A program made the translations under genes and the position numbers. Below are positions 1 to 5,947 of a DNA stretch of 9,829 nucleotides, in pieces. This DNA comes from an uncultured Parabacteroides sp. (GTDB lineage: Bacteria; Bacteroidota; Bacteroidia; Bacteroidales; Tannerellaceae), in contig CAAGLQ010000212.1 of the NCBI GenBank assembly GCA_900770835.1, positions 1 to 9,829 of the forward strand, read 5' to 3'. Below the pieces are notes generated by a model. The model was given only the letters and a program-made list of their open reading frames with translations, made no database searches and was not told where the DNA came from. The number at the start of each line of letters is the position of its first letter. Position 1 is the first letter of the stretch.

Positions 1-1503
1 ATCAAGTTGCGTCACGGCGAATTGTTGAAAGCTGATGGGCGATTGGAGCAGGGCAATATCAATGTCTATTACCACCCCGTGAAGCCGGGCGAGGTCTTCC
101 AGATGGATGAGTTCATCCTGCGTGGCGAGGGTGAGGAGACTTTCATGCCATCCTTCACCTATCACGGCTTCCAACATGTGGAGGTGGAAAGTGACCGCCC
201 CATCGAGTTAACTGATGAGAGCCTTACCGCCCTCTTTGTACATACCGATCTGCAACCTATCGGTGAGTTCAGCTGTTCACTGCCACTCTTCAACAAGATT
301 TGGAACGCCACGATGCAGGCCTATCTCAACAACATCCACAGCATCCCCACCGACTGCCCACAACGGGAGAAAAACGGTTGGACAGCTGATGCTCACGTGG
401 CTATCGACTTAGGACTGTTAGGGTTCGATGGCATCACCTTCTACGAGAAATGGATGAATGATTTCATCGACAACCAGCAAGAGAAGGGAGACCTTTCCGG
501 CATCATTCCCTCCGCTAATTGGGGTTTTTGGGGCGTTTGGCCCGGACCCGTGTGGGATGCCGCACTCTTCATCATTCCCCATACGCTCTACAATTACTAC
601 GGTACGACCCGCAGCATCGAGCGGCTCTACCCGACAATGGAGCGCTACTTGACCTTTGAGCAAACATTGGAGAGTGAAGAGGGTACCATACCTGTTGGCA
701 TTGGCGACTGGGTATTTTGGAAGACGCAGACCAACACGGAGTTTACCTCCACCGCCTACTACTACTTGGATAACCTCTTGATGGCTCGCTTCGCCACGCT
801 GTTGGGCAAAGATGGCACACGCTATCAGCAAAAGGCTGAGCAGTTGAAGGCATTGATCAACAAAAAGTTCTTCGATGCGGAGACAGGGCTCTATGCCGGA
901 GGCACACAGGCATCGCAAGCTGTGGCCCTCTATTTAGGCTTGGTGCCTGAGGAGAAAGCGCAACTCGTAGCTGATCAACTGCACCGCATTGTGCAGGAGA
1001 ACAACTATTTCCTCGATTTCGGTCTGTTGGGTAGCAAGACAGTTCCAGCGATGCTGACCAAGTATGGCTACTTGGAAGATGTGATGAAAATGGCTACTAA
1101 GACCGAAGCACCCTCATGGGGCTATTGGGTCGAGACGATGGGGTATACTACTTTGCCGGAGACTTGGACGCTGAGCCCAAAATTCAATGATGCGTCGCTC
1201 AACCATGTTTTCATGGGCGACATCTCCGCCTGGATGATGAATCAGCTGGCGGGTATCAACCACGATCCGGCGGATCCCGGCTTCCACCACATCCTGCTCA
1301 CCCCTCATTTCCCCGAAGGAATGGATTGGGCGAAAGGGCGCTATCACTCCGTCAAAGGGGAGATCGCCAGTGAATGGAAGAGAGAGGCAGATGGCATCCA
1401 CTTGACCATCACCATCCCCGCCGATTGTTCCGCCGAATTGCATCTGCCACAGGAGACGCAAACATTAAGTGCCGGCACGCACCGATTGGTTGTTCATCCT
1501 TAA
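1..1503 (+). CDS. alpha-L-rhamnosidase, GH78 family (5' end outside window)
   Basis: Hydrolyses terminal alpha-L-rhamnose from plant or bacterial glycans by an inverting mechanism. The reading frame is open from base 1, so this is the C-terminal part of a longer enzyme; GH78 enzymes of this phylum are usually several hundred residues longer. Counting from the TTG at base 7, TYHGFQHVEV near residue 52 is the hallmark end of the N-terminal beta-sandwich. The (alpha/alpha)6 barrel follows, with the motif DCPQREKNGWTADAH at 116-130. D116, E121 and D128 have the same spacing as D567, E572 and D579 of Streptomyces avermitilis Rha78A. E385 in TTLPETW matches its general base E841. Residues after about 425 form the C-terminal beta-sandwich (GFHHILLTPHFPEG). 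All catalytic acids visible here are intact. It is convergent with the ribosomal operon. The family is secure; the natural substrate cannot be read from the sequence. Confidence 0.93.
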   Translation: MKLRHGELLKADGRLEQGNINVYYHPVKPGEVFQMDEFILRGEGEETFMPSFTYHGFQHVEVESDRPIELTDESLTALFVHTDLQPIGEFSCSLPLFNKIWNATMQAYLNNIHSIPTDCPQREKNGWTADAHVAIDLGLLGFDGITFYEKWMNDFIDNQQEKGDLSGIIPSANWGFWGVWPGPVWDAALFIIPHTLYNYYGTTRSIERLYPTMERYLTFEQTLESEEGTIPVGIGDWVFWKTQTNTEFTSTAYYYLDNLLMARFATLLGKDGTRYQQKAEQLKALINKKFFDAETGLYAGGTQASQAVALYLGLVPEEKAQLVADQLHRIVQENNYFLDFGLLGSKTVPAMLTKYGYLEDVMKMATKTEAPSWGYWVETMGYTTLPETWTLSPKFNDASLNHVFMGDISAWMMNQLAGINHDPADPGFHHILLTPHFPEGMDWAKGRYHSVKGEIASEWKREADGIHLTITIPADCSAELHLPQETQTLSAGTHRLVVHP

Positions 1504-1516
1504 TAAGTAAAAATAC

Positions 1517-1558
1517 AGAGCAGGATAAAGCCCAACGAGGTTTGTATCCTGCTCTTTT
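1517..1558 (+). terminator. Rho-independent terminator of the rhamnosidase gene
   Basis: AGAGCAGGATA at 1517-1527 pairs perfectly with TATCCTGCTCT at 1545-1555, and T residues follow to 1558. The 17-base loop can pair further (AAA with TTT, CC with GG). It begins 14 bases after the stop codon, which fits termination of + strand transcription. Confidence 0.75.
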
Positions 1559-1596
1559 CATTAAAGAATTTCAGGGGTTCTAATTTGGCAGATACA

Positions 1597-1631
1597 AAAA
1601 GAGGTATGCCTGAAAATGGCATACCTCTTTT
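1597..1631. terminator. Bidirectional terminator between convergent genes
   Basis: AAAAGAGGTATGCC (1597-1610) pairs over 14 bp with GGCATACCTCTTTT (1618-1631) around a 7-base loop. The A-run on one side and T-run on the other make it able to stop transcription in both directions. It lies 26 bases past the rplI stop, so its main role is probably to end the - strand ribosomal operon. Confidence 0.85.
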
Positions 1632-1656
1632 ATATAAGACTTAACTATTTCCTGAA

Positions 1657-2100
1657 TTACTCAGAAACAACCTCGAACGGAATCTCTACGGAAACTTCCT
1701 TGTGGAGCTTCAAGGTAGCCTTATACTGACCAACCTCTTTCACGCTCTCCTTGATAGAGATGATCTTACGATCGATTTCGAAACCAATCTTAGCCAAAGC
1801 CTCAGCTACCTGGATGTTCGTTACAGAACCGAAGATAGTACCTGTTGAGCTTGTCTTTGCGCCGATTGTCAATGATACGCCCTGCAACTTAGCAGCCAAC
1901 TCCTCAGCATCAGCCTTGATCTTAGCCAACTTGTGCGCACGCTGCTTCAAGTTCTCTGCCAATACTTTCTTAGCAGACTCAGAAGCGATCACTGCCTTAC
2001 CCATGGGGATTAGAAAGTTACGTCCGTAACCGTCTTTTACTGTTACGATATCGTCTTTGTAGCCTAAATTAACTACATCCTCTTTCAAAATAACTTGCAT
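1657..2100 (-). CDS. rplI: 50S ribosomal protein bL9
   Basis: Structural protein of the large ribosomal subunit that binds 23S rRNA near the base of the L1 stalk and projects from the ribosome. At 147 residues it has the normal length. The N-terminal rRNA-binding domain carries the L9 signature (MQVILKEDVVNLGYKDD then VKDGYGRNFLIPMGKA, residues 1-36). A long charged connecting helix covers roughly residues 40-75, and a C-terminal globular domain follows. It is the last gene of rpsF-rpsR-rplI, starting 24 bases after the rpsR stop and preceded by a Shine-Dalgarno-like sequence. Terminated by the hairpin at 1597-1631. Confidence 0.98.
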   Translation of the reverse strand: MQVILKEDVVNLGYKDDIVTVKDGYGRNFLIPMGKAVIASESAKKVLAENLKQRAHKLAKIKADAEELAAKLQGVSLTIGAKTSSTGTIFGSVTNIQVAEALAKIGFEIDRKIISIKESVKEVGQYKATLKLHKEVSVEIPFEVVSE

Positions 2101-2105
2101 ATTCT

Positions 2106-2115
2106 GTCTCCTCTC
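2106..2115 (-). promoter_or_regulatory. Shine-Dalgarno-like site of rplI
   Basis: The - strand reads GAGAGGAGAC ending 5 bases before the rplI ATG. It contains GAGGAG, a good match to the anti-Shine-Dalgarno sequence. Most Bacteroidetes genes lack such sites, so its presence is notable. Confidence 0.55.
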
Positions 2116-2124
2116 AATTATTTA

Positions 2125-2394
2125 TTATTTCATCAAATCGGTTACAAAAGGAAGCAATGCCAAGTGACGAGCACGCTTAACGGCTTGAGCAACACGGCGC
2201 TGGAACTTCAAAGAAGTACCCGTGATGCGGCGGGGAAGGATCTTGCCCTGCTCGTTCAAGAACTTCTTCAAAAACTCAGGATCCTTGTAATCGATATACT
2301 TGATACCGTTCTTTTTGAAACGGCAATATTTCTTTCTCTTAACGTCAACTGAGGGCGGAGTTAAATATCTGATTTCTGATTGAGTTGCTGCCAT
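2125..2394 (-). CDS. rpsR: 30S ribosomal protein bS18
   Basis: Small-subunit protein that forms a heterodimer with bS6 and binds the central domain of 16S rRNA on the platform. The 89-residue protein has the family core: YIDYKDPEFLKKFL around residues 33-46, then GKILPRRITGTSLKFQRR and a basic helix (QAVKRARHLALLPF) to near the end. The start ATG lies 2 bases after the rpsF stop codon, so translation is probably coupled, and an AAAGGAGA sequence within the rpsF 3' end gives it a ribosome-binding site. In Flavobacterium johnsoniae, bS18, bS6 and bS21 hold the 3' tail of 16S rRNA and hide the anti-Shine-Dalgarno. Confidence 0.98.
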   Translation of the reverse strand: MAATQSEIRYLTPPSVDVKRKKYCRFKKNGIKYIDYKDPEFLKKFLNEQGKILPRRITGTSLKFQRRVAQAVKRARHLALLPFVTDLMK

Positions 2395-2396
2395 GA

Positions 2397-2750
2397 TTAA
2401 TTCTCCTTTACTGTTTCTTTAGATGCTTTCAGATTTCTTCTCTTCGCTGCATATTCTGCGGCATACTTGTCTTGACGGAAAGTCAAGAAGCGGATCACGC
2501 GCTCGTCACGACGGAAGTTCACCTCCAATGTAGCGATCACGCTCGGATCAGCTTTAAACTCTACCAACTGATAGAAGCCTGTAGTTTTCTTATCGATAGG
2601 ATAAGCCAGCTTACGCAAGCCCCAGTTCTCCTCATTCACGATCTCTGCGCCCTGAGCCTTCAGGAGGTTCGTGAATTTCTCGACCGCTTCCTTCATCTGT
2701 GCGTCAGACAAAACGGGAGTCAAAATGAAAACGGTTTCGTAATTGTTCAT
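2397..2750 (-). CDS. rpsF: 30S ribosomal protein bS6
   Basis: Partner of bS18 on the small-subunit platform. The 117-residue protein begins MNNYETVFILTPVLSD, the typical first beta strand of bS6. It continues with NEENWGLRKLAYPIDKK (about 40-56), FYQLVEFKADPS and a conserved VIRFLTF strand near residue 90, then a basic, disordered tail. First gene of the rpsF-rpsR-rplI operon, in the usual order. Its promoter lies about 40 bases upstream. No Shine-Dalgarno is visible before this ATG, unlike the two genes that follow. Confidence 0.98.
   Translation of the reverse strand: MNNYETVFILTPVLSDAQMKEAVEKFTNLLKAQGAEIVNEENWGLRKLAYPIDKKTTGFYQLVEFKADPSVIATLEVNFRRDERVIRFLTFRQDKYAAEYAAKRRNLKASKETVKEN
2402..2409 (-). 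promoter_or_regulatory. Shine-Dalgarno-like site of rpsR
   Basis: The - strand reads AAAGGAGA inside the last codons of rpsF, with 7-8 bases between GGAG and the rpsR ATG. This is a near-canonical site at near-canonical spacing, unusual in this phylum. Confidence 0.6.
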
Positions 2751-2791
2751 AATAACGCTTATAAATTATATTAGTAATTTGAATTTCGGCG

Positions 2792-2821
2792 CGAAGGTAG
2801 TCATTTTTTCCATACGCACAA
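2792..2821 (-). promoter_or_regulatory. Promoter of the rpsF-rpsR-rplI operon
   Basis: Read on the - strand, TTG at 2821-2819 is followed after 19 bases by TACCTTCG (2799-2792), one mismatch from the Bacteroidetes -7 consensus TAnnTTTG. An A-run lies in the spacer. It predicts a leader of roughly 35 bases before the rpsF ATG. Confidence 0.65.
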
Positions 2822-2905
2822 GCTTCGTCGCCTCTTTTTTCTTAGATCAAACACACGATATCACTTTACCACAAAGCCACGCAGCTATGAGTGGCATCAG
2901 CTCCG

Positions 2906-2916
2906 AACCAAACTCG
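2906..2916. repeat. Inverted copy of the 22-bp repeat core
   Basis: AACCAAACTCG here is the exact reverse complement of CGAGTTTGGTT at 2959-2969 and 2981-2991. A second matching pair is TTCCTCTA (2931-2938) with TAGAGGAA (2992-2999). Transcripts of either strand could fold, but no T-run follows, so it does not look like a terminator. Confidence 0.7.
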
Positions 2917-2954
2917 CTAAAACACGCTTATTCCTCTATTCAGCGATTAGAGCT

Positions 2955-2998
2955 TCACCGAGTTTGGTTTAGAGGATCACCGAGTTTGGTTTAGAGGA
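2955..2998. repeat. Perfect 22-bp tandem duplication
   Basis: The unit TCACCGAGTTTGGTTTAGAG plus GA occurs twice back to back, at 2955-2976 and 2977-2998, without mismatch. Only two units are present, so this is neither a CRISPR array nor a long satellite. The perfect identity suggests a recent duplication or constraint. Confidence 0.9.
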
Positions 2999-3121
2999 AC
3001 AGTAGAGTAGTCATAGGGAAAGCGCAGAGGAAGATATGACGACTTCACCCTGCTGGCGATAGCTACGGAGCAGTTGGATCAGTGTGCTGGTCTATCATAA
3101 TCGACAACAGCATCTCCTCTC

Positions 3122-3607
3122 CTACAGTATTTCCATCAACAATTTCTCAATCTCTTTGTCCGCATGTTGCATAGCCTCTCTCATGGTTAGCTCTTGCAAG
3201 GTGAGAAGAGTTTGATTATCGAATTGTCGATAAGCTACAGCCGCTTCCTTTAACTTTTCGGCTAAAGGCAACGCCTTAGGTCGTGTGCCCTCATACTCGA
3301 ATGGTAATACCGCAACCACTGAAAAAGTCAACTGATGCTTTTGAAGCAGTGGAATAATTTTTTCCACGCAGCCACTGCCTGTGTTTCCGCCCAACATCAC
3401 CAATAAGATAACCGACGATTCCTTTTGTTTCAATGCCCGCAATTTTGCATCAGGCAATTCCTTATGCCACTCTTTCTGATCCAGTGAGTCAATCAAGGCG
3501 AAATCTACTTGATCCGCTAATCGCTCACACAGGTATCCTATCACCATGTTATTCGCTCCCGTTCCCATTGCAATCAAGAGCGGCTTGTTTGAATTGTTTG
3601 TTTGCAT
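3122..3607 (-). CDS. Miniature FtsZ/tubulin-like protein, copy 1
   Basis: A 161-residue protein that resembles only the N-terminal nucleotide-binding half of FtsZ. Visible landmarks are a glycine-rich loop MGTGANN (14-20) in the T1 position, IDSLDQ (39-44) like FtsZ NTDAQ, and LGGNTGSG (72-79), close to the tubulin signature GGGTGSG. VLPFEYEGTR (100-109) resembles FtsZ VTKPFEFEG, and FDNQTLL (129-135) resembles the IPNxxLL base-contact strand. The segment between T2 and T4 is shorter than in FtsZ, so the T3 loop is reduced or absent. The protein ends where FtsZ continues into the T7 catalytic loop and second domain. It may bind GTP but should not hydrolyse it in the usual head-to-tail way. 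Its gene follows a decayed stub of the 296-aa gene. Cellular role unknown; the family assignment rests on motif matching by eye. Confidence 0.68.
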   Translation of the reverse strand: MQTNNSNKPLLIAMGTGANNMVIGYLCERLADQVDFALIDSLDQKEWHKELPDAKLRALKQKESSVILLVMLGGNTGSGCVEKIIPLLQKHQLTFSVVAVLPFEYEGTRPKALPLAEKLKEAAVAYRQFDNQTLLTLQELTMREAMQHADKEIEKLLMEIL

Positions 3608-3652
3608 AATGTTACTTCTTTAGATTTATCCTTATTCCTTACTTGTATTATT

Positions 3653-3669
3653 ATCGTTTGCTAAACGAT
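3653..3669. repeat. Small perfect hairpin in the leader of FtsZ-like copy 1
   Basis: ATCGTTT (3653-3659) and AAACGAT (3663-3669) form a 7-bp stem with a 3-base loop, about 45 bases upstream of the start codon. It lies in the segment that replaced most of the 296-aa gene. No T-run follows it on the - strand. Function unknown. Confidence 0.5.
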
Positions 3670-3674
3670 CTATC

Positions 3675-3755
3675 CTAATGCGCTGATATTCTCTGTAATA
3701 GGTGATGCGGCAGTCGGTTGAATGTGAACCAATCAAATAATTCTTTCAGTATCAT
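3675..3755 (-). pseudogene. 5' remnant of a second copy of the 296-aa gene
   Basis: The 26 codons from the ATG at 3755 match the start of the intact gene at 7373: MILKELFDWFTFNRL here against MILKELFDRVTFDQL there, continuing through RISAH against RIEGH. Where the intact gene has GAG after that histidine, this copy has TAG, a single-base nonsense change. All later sequence of the gene (roughly 800 bases) is missing before the FtsZ-like gene. Upstream sequence through the promoter is also conserved. It could still be translated as a short leader peptide, but decay after duplication is the simpler reading. Confidence 0.82.
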
Positions 3756-3778
3756 GTCTTCATTATTAATTTGGGCTG

Positions 3779-3815
3779 CAAAGGAATAGTATCAGTGTGC
3801 CAAAATGCGTCACAC
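3779..3815 (-). promoter_or_regulatory. Promoter and shared element, FtsZ-like copy 1 unit
   Basis: On the - strand, GTGTGACGCATTTTGGCACAC (3815-3795) is followed 14 bases after GGCAC by TTTG inside TTCCTTTG (3786-3779), the -7 box. The element has GTGTG/CACAC ends in inverted orientation and differs by one base from the copy before the intact unit. It ends just past the stop codon of the toxin remnant. Confidence 0.65.
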
Positions 3816-3818
3816 AGA

Positions 3819-3980
3819 TCAAAAATGCTTGGGATTCCAAGTATAGCTGCCACCGGTATGCTTACACTTTTGATGTGGCTCCCGATCCACCAACTGCATA
3901 ATAGGACGGCCATCAGCGGTGAGTTCCTCATAATGATGCCATACCTTACCCGTAATTTGCCCCTTCTCCTGCGCAATATC
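3819..3980 (-). pseudogene. Remnant of a WHH/HNH-family toxin nuclease C-terminus
   Basis: A - strand frame other than that of the regulator encodes GKVWHHYEEL, then GRPIMQLVDREPH and KCKHTGGSYTW, ending at TGA 3821-3819. WHH, MQLV, a following H and HTGG in this order and spacing are the signature of the C-terminal toxin nucleases of the HNH/Endo VII superfamily (WHH, LHH and GHH groups) found in polymorphic toxins. The WHH codons start at 3941. There is no start codon in frame and no N-terminal delivery region, so only the last 50 or so residues survive. The segment overlaps the 3' end of the WYL gene in a different frame. Short length is the main uncertainty; a function as an intact nuclease is unlikely. 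Confidence 0.65.
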
Positions 3981-4869
3981 TGTATCGATCCAACATGCGT
4001 TGAACGGTCTGTCGCATCTCTTCCCTGAAATGCGAAGGAGCTACGACCTCTATGCTCTCCCGGTTCCACAGCAACTGCTGGATCAGATCGAATGAAGGGC
4101 GGACATGGATTTGAAACAGCGCATATTCCGCCGTGGTTTCAATCTCTTCTTGACTATCATGCAACGGCATCGTTCGTAGGTAATCAGCCTGAGGACCATA
4201 CACCTTGAACTTGATCCATTCAGGCTGTTTGTTGTCATGGATAATCCCAAAACAACTCGCATAGAATTTCTCCGGCTCCATGTTATGGGAAGGAAGAGCT
4301 TTTTCAGACTTTAATTGAACGGAACGCATACGCTCCAATGCCACCACTCGCTGTTGGGCATGATCCGCAAATTCCCCTATCAAATACCAACGCCGTTCAA
4401 AGAGACGGACGAAACAGGGAATAAGCTCAAAATGTTTGATCGTAGTAGGCTCATAAAAAGAAACATACTCAAACGTGACCATACGTTTCTGCTCAATAGC
4501 TTTCAGCAAAGTCACTAAATGCTCAGAGCCGGTAGCCAATGGCTCTAAGACAACTTTACTTTGCATCTTTTGCGCAATCTGGGCTAATTCCTTGAACCGA
4601 TTATGCTCCAGCGAATACCGCAAGATACTTTGCTCACCAATCCCTTCTTGACTATCCACTGTATAAGTATGGTAACGAGTATTATAGGCAATCTCTATAT
4701 GAAAAATACGTCCGATATATTCCTTATCACGAAAGAAGGTACGTCGATTCAAGGGCTGGCGATCATCGTTCAGCCCACACTGCGCCCATCTATCGCTTAT
4801 TTCTTTATAAGTCAAAGACTCATTACTCAACAGGTCAATCAACCAAAGACAACGACTATATGGCTCCAT
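3946..4869 (-). CDS. WYL-domain transcriptional regulator
   Basis: Probable ligand-sensing DNA-binding protein. Residues 1-75 form a winged helix-turn-helix (CLWLIDLLSNESLTYKEISD, then NRRTFFRDKEYI). Residues about 115-190 are the WYL domain, with the name-giving W161-Y162-L163 in RRWYLIGEF and the following RVVALERM strand. Residues about 215-295 are the WCX-type C-terminal extension. The ATG at 4869 gives 307 residues and starts at the HTH; the frame extends upstream, but the extension would cross a TATTTTTG -7 box. The final residues after about DRYRY are read through DNA that encodes a toxin remnant in another frame, so the natural end may have been lost. WYL proteins often regulate phage defence and DNA-damage genes; a shared promoter element here makes local autoregulation plausible (inference). 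Confidence 0.88.
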   Translation of the reverse strand: MEPYSRCLWLIDLLSNESLTYKEISDRWAQCGLNDDRQPLNRRTFFRDKEYIGRIFHIEIAYNTRYHTYTVDSQEGIGEQSILRYSLEHNRFKELAQIAQKMQSKVVLEPLATGSEHLVTLLKAIEQKRMVTFEYVSFYEPTTIKHFELIPCFVRLFERRWYLIGEFADHAQQRVVALERMRSVQLKSEKALPSHNMEPEKFYASCFGIIHDNKQPEWIKFKVYGPQADYLRTMPLHDSQEEIETTAEYALFQIHVRPSFDLIQQLLWNRESIEVVAPSHFREEMRQTVQRMLDRYRYCAGEGANYG

Positions 4870-4895
4870 TTCTCTACTTTTATAGTTTAACTTCG

Positions 4896-4903
4896 CAAAA
4901 ATA
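4896..4903 (-). promoter_or_regulatory. Proximal -7 box of the WYL gene
   Basis: The - strand reads TATTTTTG, a full match to TAnnTTTG, 26 bases before the ATG at 4869. I do not see a convincing TTTG at -33, so strength is uncertain. Confidence 0.5.
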
Positions 4904-4969
4904 GTGTAATGGAAGCATACATGGATGACATTGGGGCAACTATCAAACATTTTTCAATTCTCTTGTTCG

Positions 4970-5001
4970 CAAAGTACCTGTCAAAGTGCCAAATCCTGTT
5001 A
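4970..5001 (-). promoter_or_regulatory. Shared promoter element upstream of the WYL gene
   Basis: On the - strand, TAACAGGATTTGGCAC (5001-4986) is followed after 12 bases by TTTG in GTACTTTG (4977-4970). The 16-base core differs at two positions from the element of the divergent membrane-protein gene at 5035-5050, and the two face away from each other across 33 bases. Spacing to TTTG is 12 here against 14 in the other three copies. Confidence 0.5.
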
Positions 5002-5034
5002 CAACGCAAATAATTATTAGTTTGGCCTGCATGG

Positions 5035-5068
5035 TGACAGGATGTGGCACACCGAGATGCTTCCTTTG
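5035..5068 (+). promoter_or_regulatory. Promoter and shared element of the membrane-protein gene
   Basis: TGACAGGATGTGGCAC (5035-5050) is followed 14 bases after GGCAC by TTTG in TTCCTTTG (5061-5068). The -7 box is identical to that of the two FtsZ-like units. It leaves about 20 bases to the ATG at 5089 and argues against the in-frame ATG at 5044, which would precede the -7 box. Confidence 0.65.
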
Positions 5069-5088
5069 TGCGCAAAACAGGACAAGCC

Positions 5089-5907
5089 ATGTATTTGAAA
5101 AACTTTTTAGCACAAACGAAGGAGTTTATGAAGGACCCCTCCATGAGAACTTGGGGCTCTATATTTGAATTGACATTCGCCTATCTCAAGGAGGAGGTAG
5201 ATACTGCTTTGTTTCAAGAGGCCTTACGCACCGCTCTGAACGCTTGCGAAGCAGACCAACGAGCCTATGGCATTTTAGACAACTGGCTGACGGGGCTATT
5301 TTATTATCAAGAATCTGCACTGCGATGGAACAAGCGGAAGCGAATGCGCCGATTAGCCTATCTCTGCTGGACAGAGTGCGTCACTCAGATGAGTGCCCTG
5401 ACTGGCACTGCTGACAAACAGCCTCGTGCCAGTATGGATGCTCTTTTCGACGAACTCGCCTTAATGGGTTGCGACCGTGAGATGGTTGCTGGCAAAGTAG
5501 CCAATCAAACAATCGCATTAGTTATGGAGTTTCCTCAACTCTCTCGTCTGCGGATAGCTGTCCGACAAGAAGGACGTGCACTTTTCCGACAACGTTATTA
5601 TCCCATTGGATGGATACGTCGAGTGGCCATGGGATGCTGCGGAATTTTAACAGCCGCTTTGATCAGCGCATGCAGTATCCTATTATATAAGGTACTGGTG
5701 CTTTTCCCGCTACTACGATTGACCGCCGATGCCAAATCCCTTAAAAAGTCGCAAGAACTCATAGAGATTGCTTATCAAGGAGTCACCTTCTTCCAAGATG
5801 GCATACAGGTGTTCCGCTCCCGCCTACTTATATGGTGCTCCCTCATCCTTATCCTTCTCGCCATTGACCTATTGGCCAGATGGGTGAGTAGGAGGTGGGT
5901 AAAGTGA
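5089..5907 (+). CDS. Uncharacterised two-TM membrane protein
   Basis: I do not recognise a family for this 272-residue protein. Residues 1-175 are soluble and look helical, with a basic stretch NKRKRMRR at 81-88. Two hydrophobic segments follow, about 179-207 and 246-264, separated by a roughly 38-residue loop and ended by a basic tail (WVSRRWVK). This predicts a cytoplasmic N-domain tethered to the inner membrane by a hairpin, by the positive-inside rule. There is no signal peptide. It is the only + strand gene of the accessory locus. It is transcribed away from the WYL gene and converges on FtsZ-like copy 2, whose stop lies 40 bases beyond its own. Sharing the promoter element of the FtsZ-like units suggests a common function or regulon. 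Confidence 0.8.
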   Translation: MYLKNFLAQTKEFMKDPSMRTWGSIFELTFAYLKEEVDTALFQEALRTALNACEADQRAYGILDNWLTGLFYYQESALRWNKRKRMRRLAYLCWTECVTQMSALTGTADKQPRASMDALFDELALMGCDREMVAGKVANQTIALVMEFPQLSRLRIAVRQEGRALFRQRYYPIGWIRRVAMGCCGILTAALISACSILLYKVLVLFPLLRLTADAKSLKKSQELIEIAYQGVTFFQDGIQVFRSRLLIWCSLILILLAIDLLARWVSRRWVK

Positions 5908-5947
5908 AAATTATCTATAAGGATGATATGCTCTCCTATCTCCCCTC

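Larger units (their letters stand above)
2823..3121. other. Gene-free stretch with short repeats
   Basis: I see no credible gene here. Together with the rpsF leader and promoter it makes about 370 bases without coding sequence. The middle holds a 22-bp tandem duplication with matching inverted segments. The part next to base 3121 resembles the sequence just downstream of the second FtsZ-like gene for a few dozen bases only. One side is the back of the rpsF promoter, the other the end of the accessory locus, so it may mark the boundary of inserted DNA. That last point is inference. Confidence 0.5.

Noticed and set aside
418..918. 166-codon - strand open frame inside the rhamnosidase gene
   Set aside because: Shadow of the well-supported GH78 gene, with no family resemblance and no promoter.
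2751..2790. S6:S18-binding leader RNA of rpsF as known from other bacteria
   Set aside because: The leader is only about 35 bases and AT-rich; I could not find the expected stem with its conserved bulge.
2955..2998. Possible CRISPR array
   Set aside because: Only two 22-bp units with no spacer between them and no cas genes.
3011..3091. Short - strand reading frame of about 26 codons that looks protein-like (LIQLLRSYRQQG)
   Set aside because: Too short, no start codon, bounded by stops on both sides, and no resemblance to any gene in the window; could be a gene fossil but cannot be supported.
3752..4069. 105-codon - strand frame across the WYL 3' end and the copy 1 promoter
   Set aside because: It is the third frame of the same region; the other two carry the WYL end and the recognisable toxin remnant, and this one crosses a promoter.
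5044..5088. Longer N-terminus for the membrane-protein gene
   Set aside because: The upstream in-frame ATG at 5044 lies inside the shared promoter element, upstream of the TTCCTTTG box.
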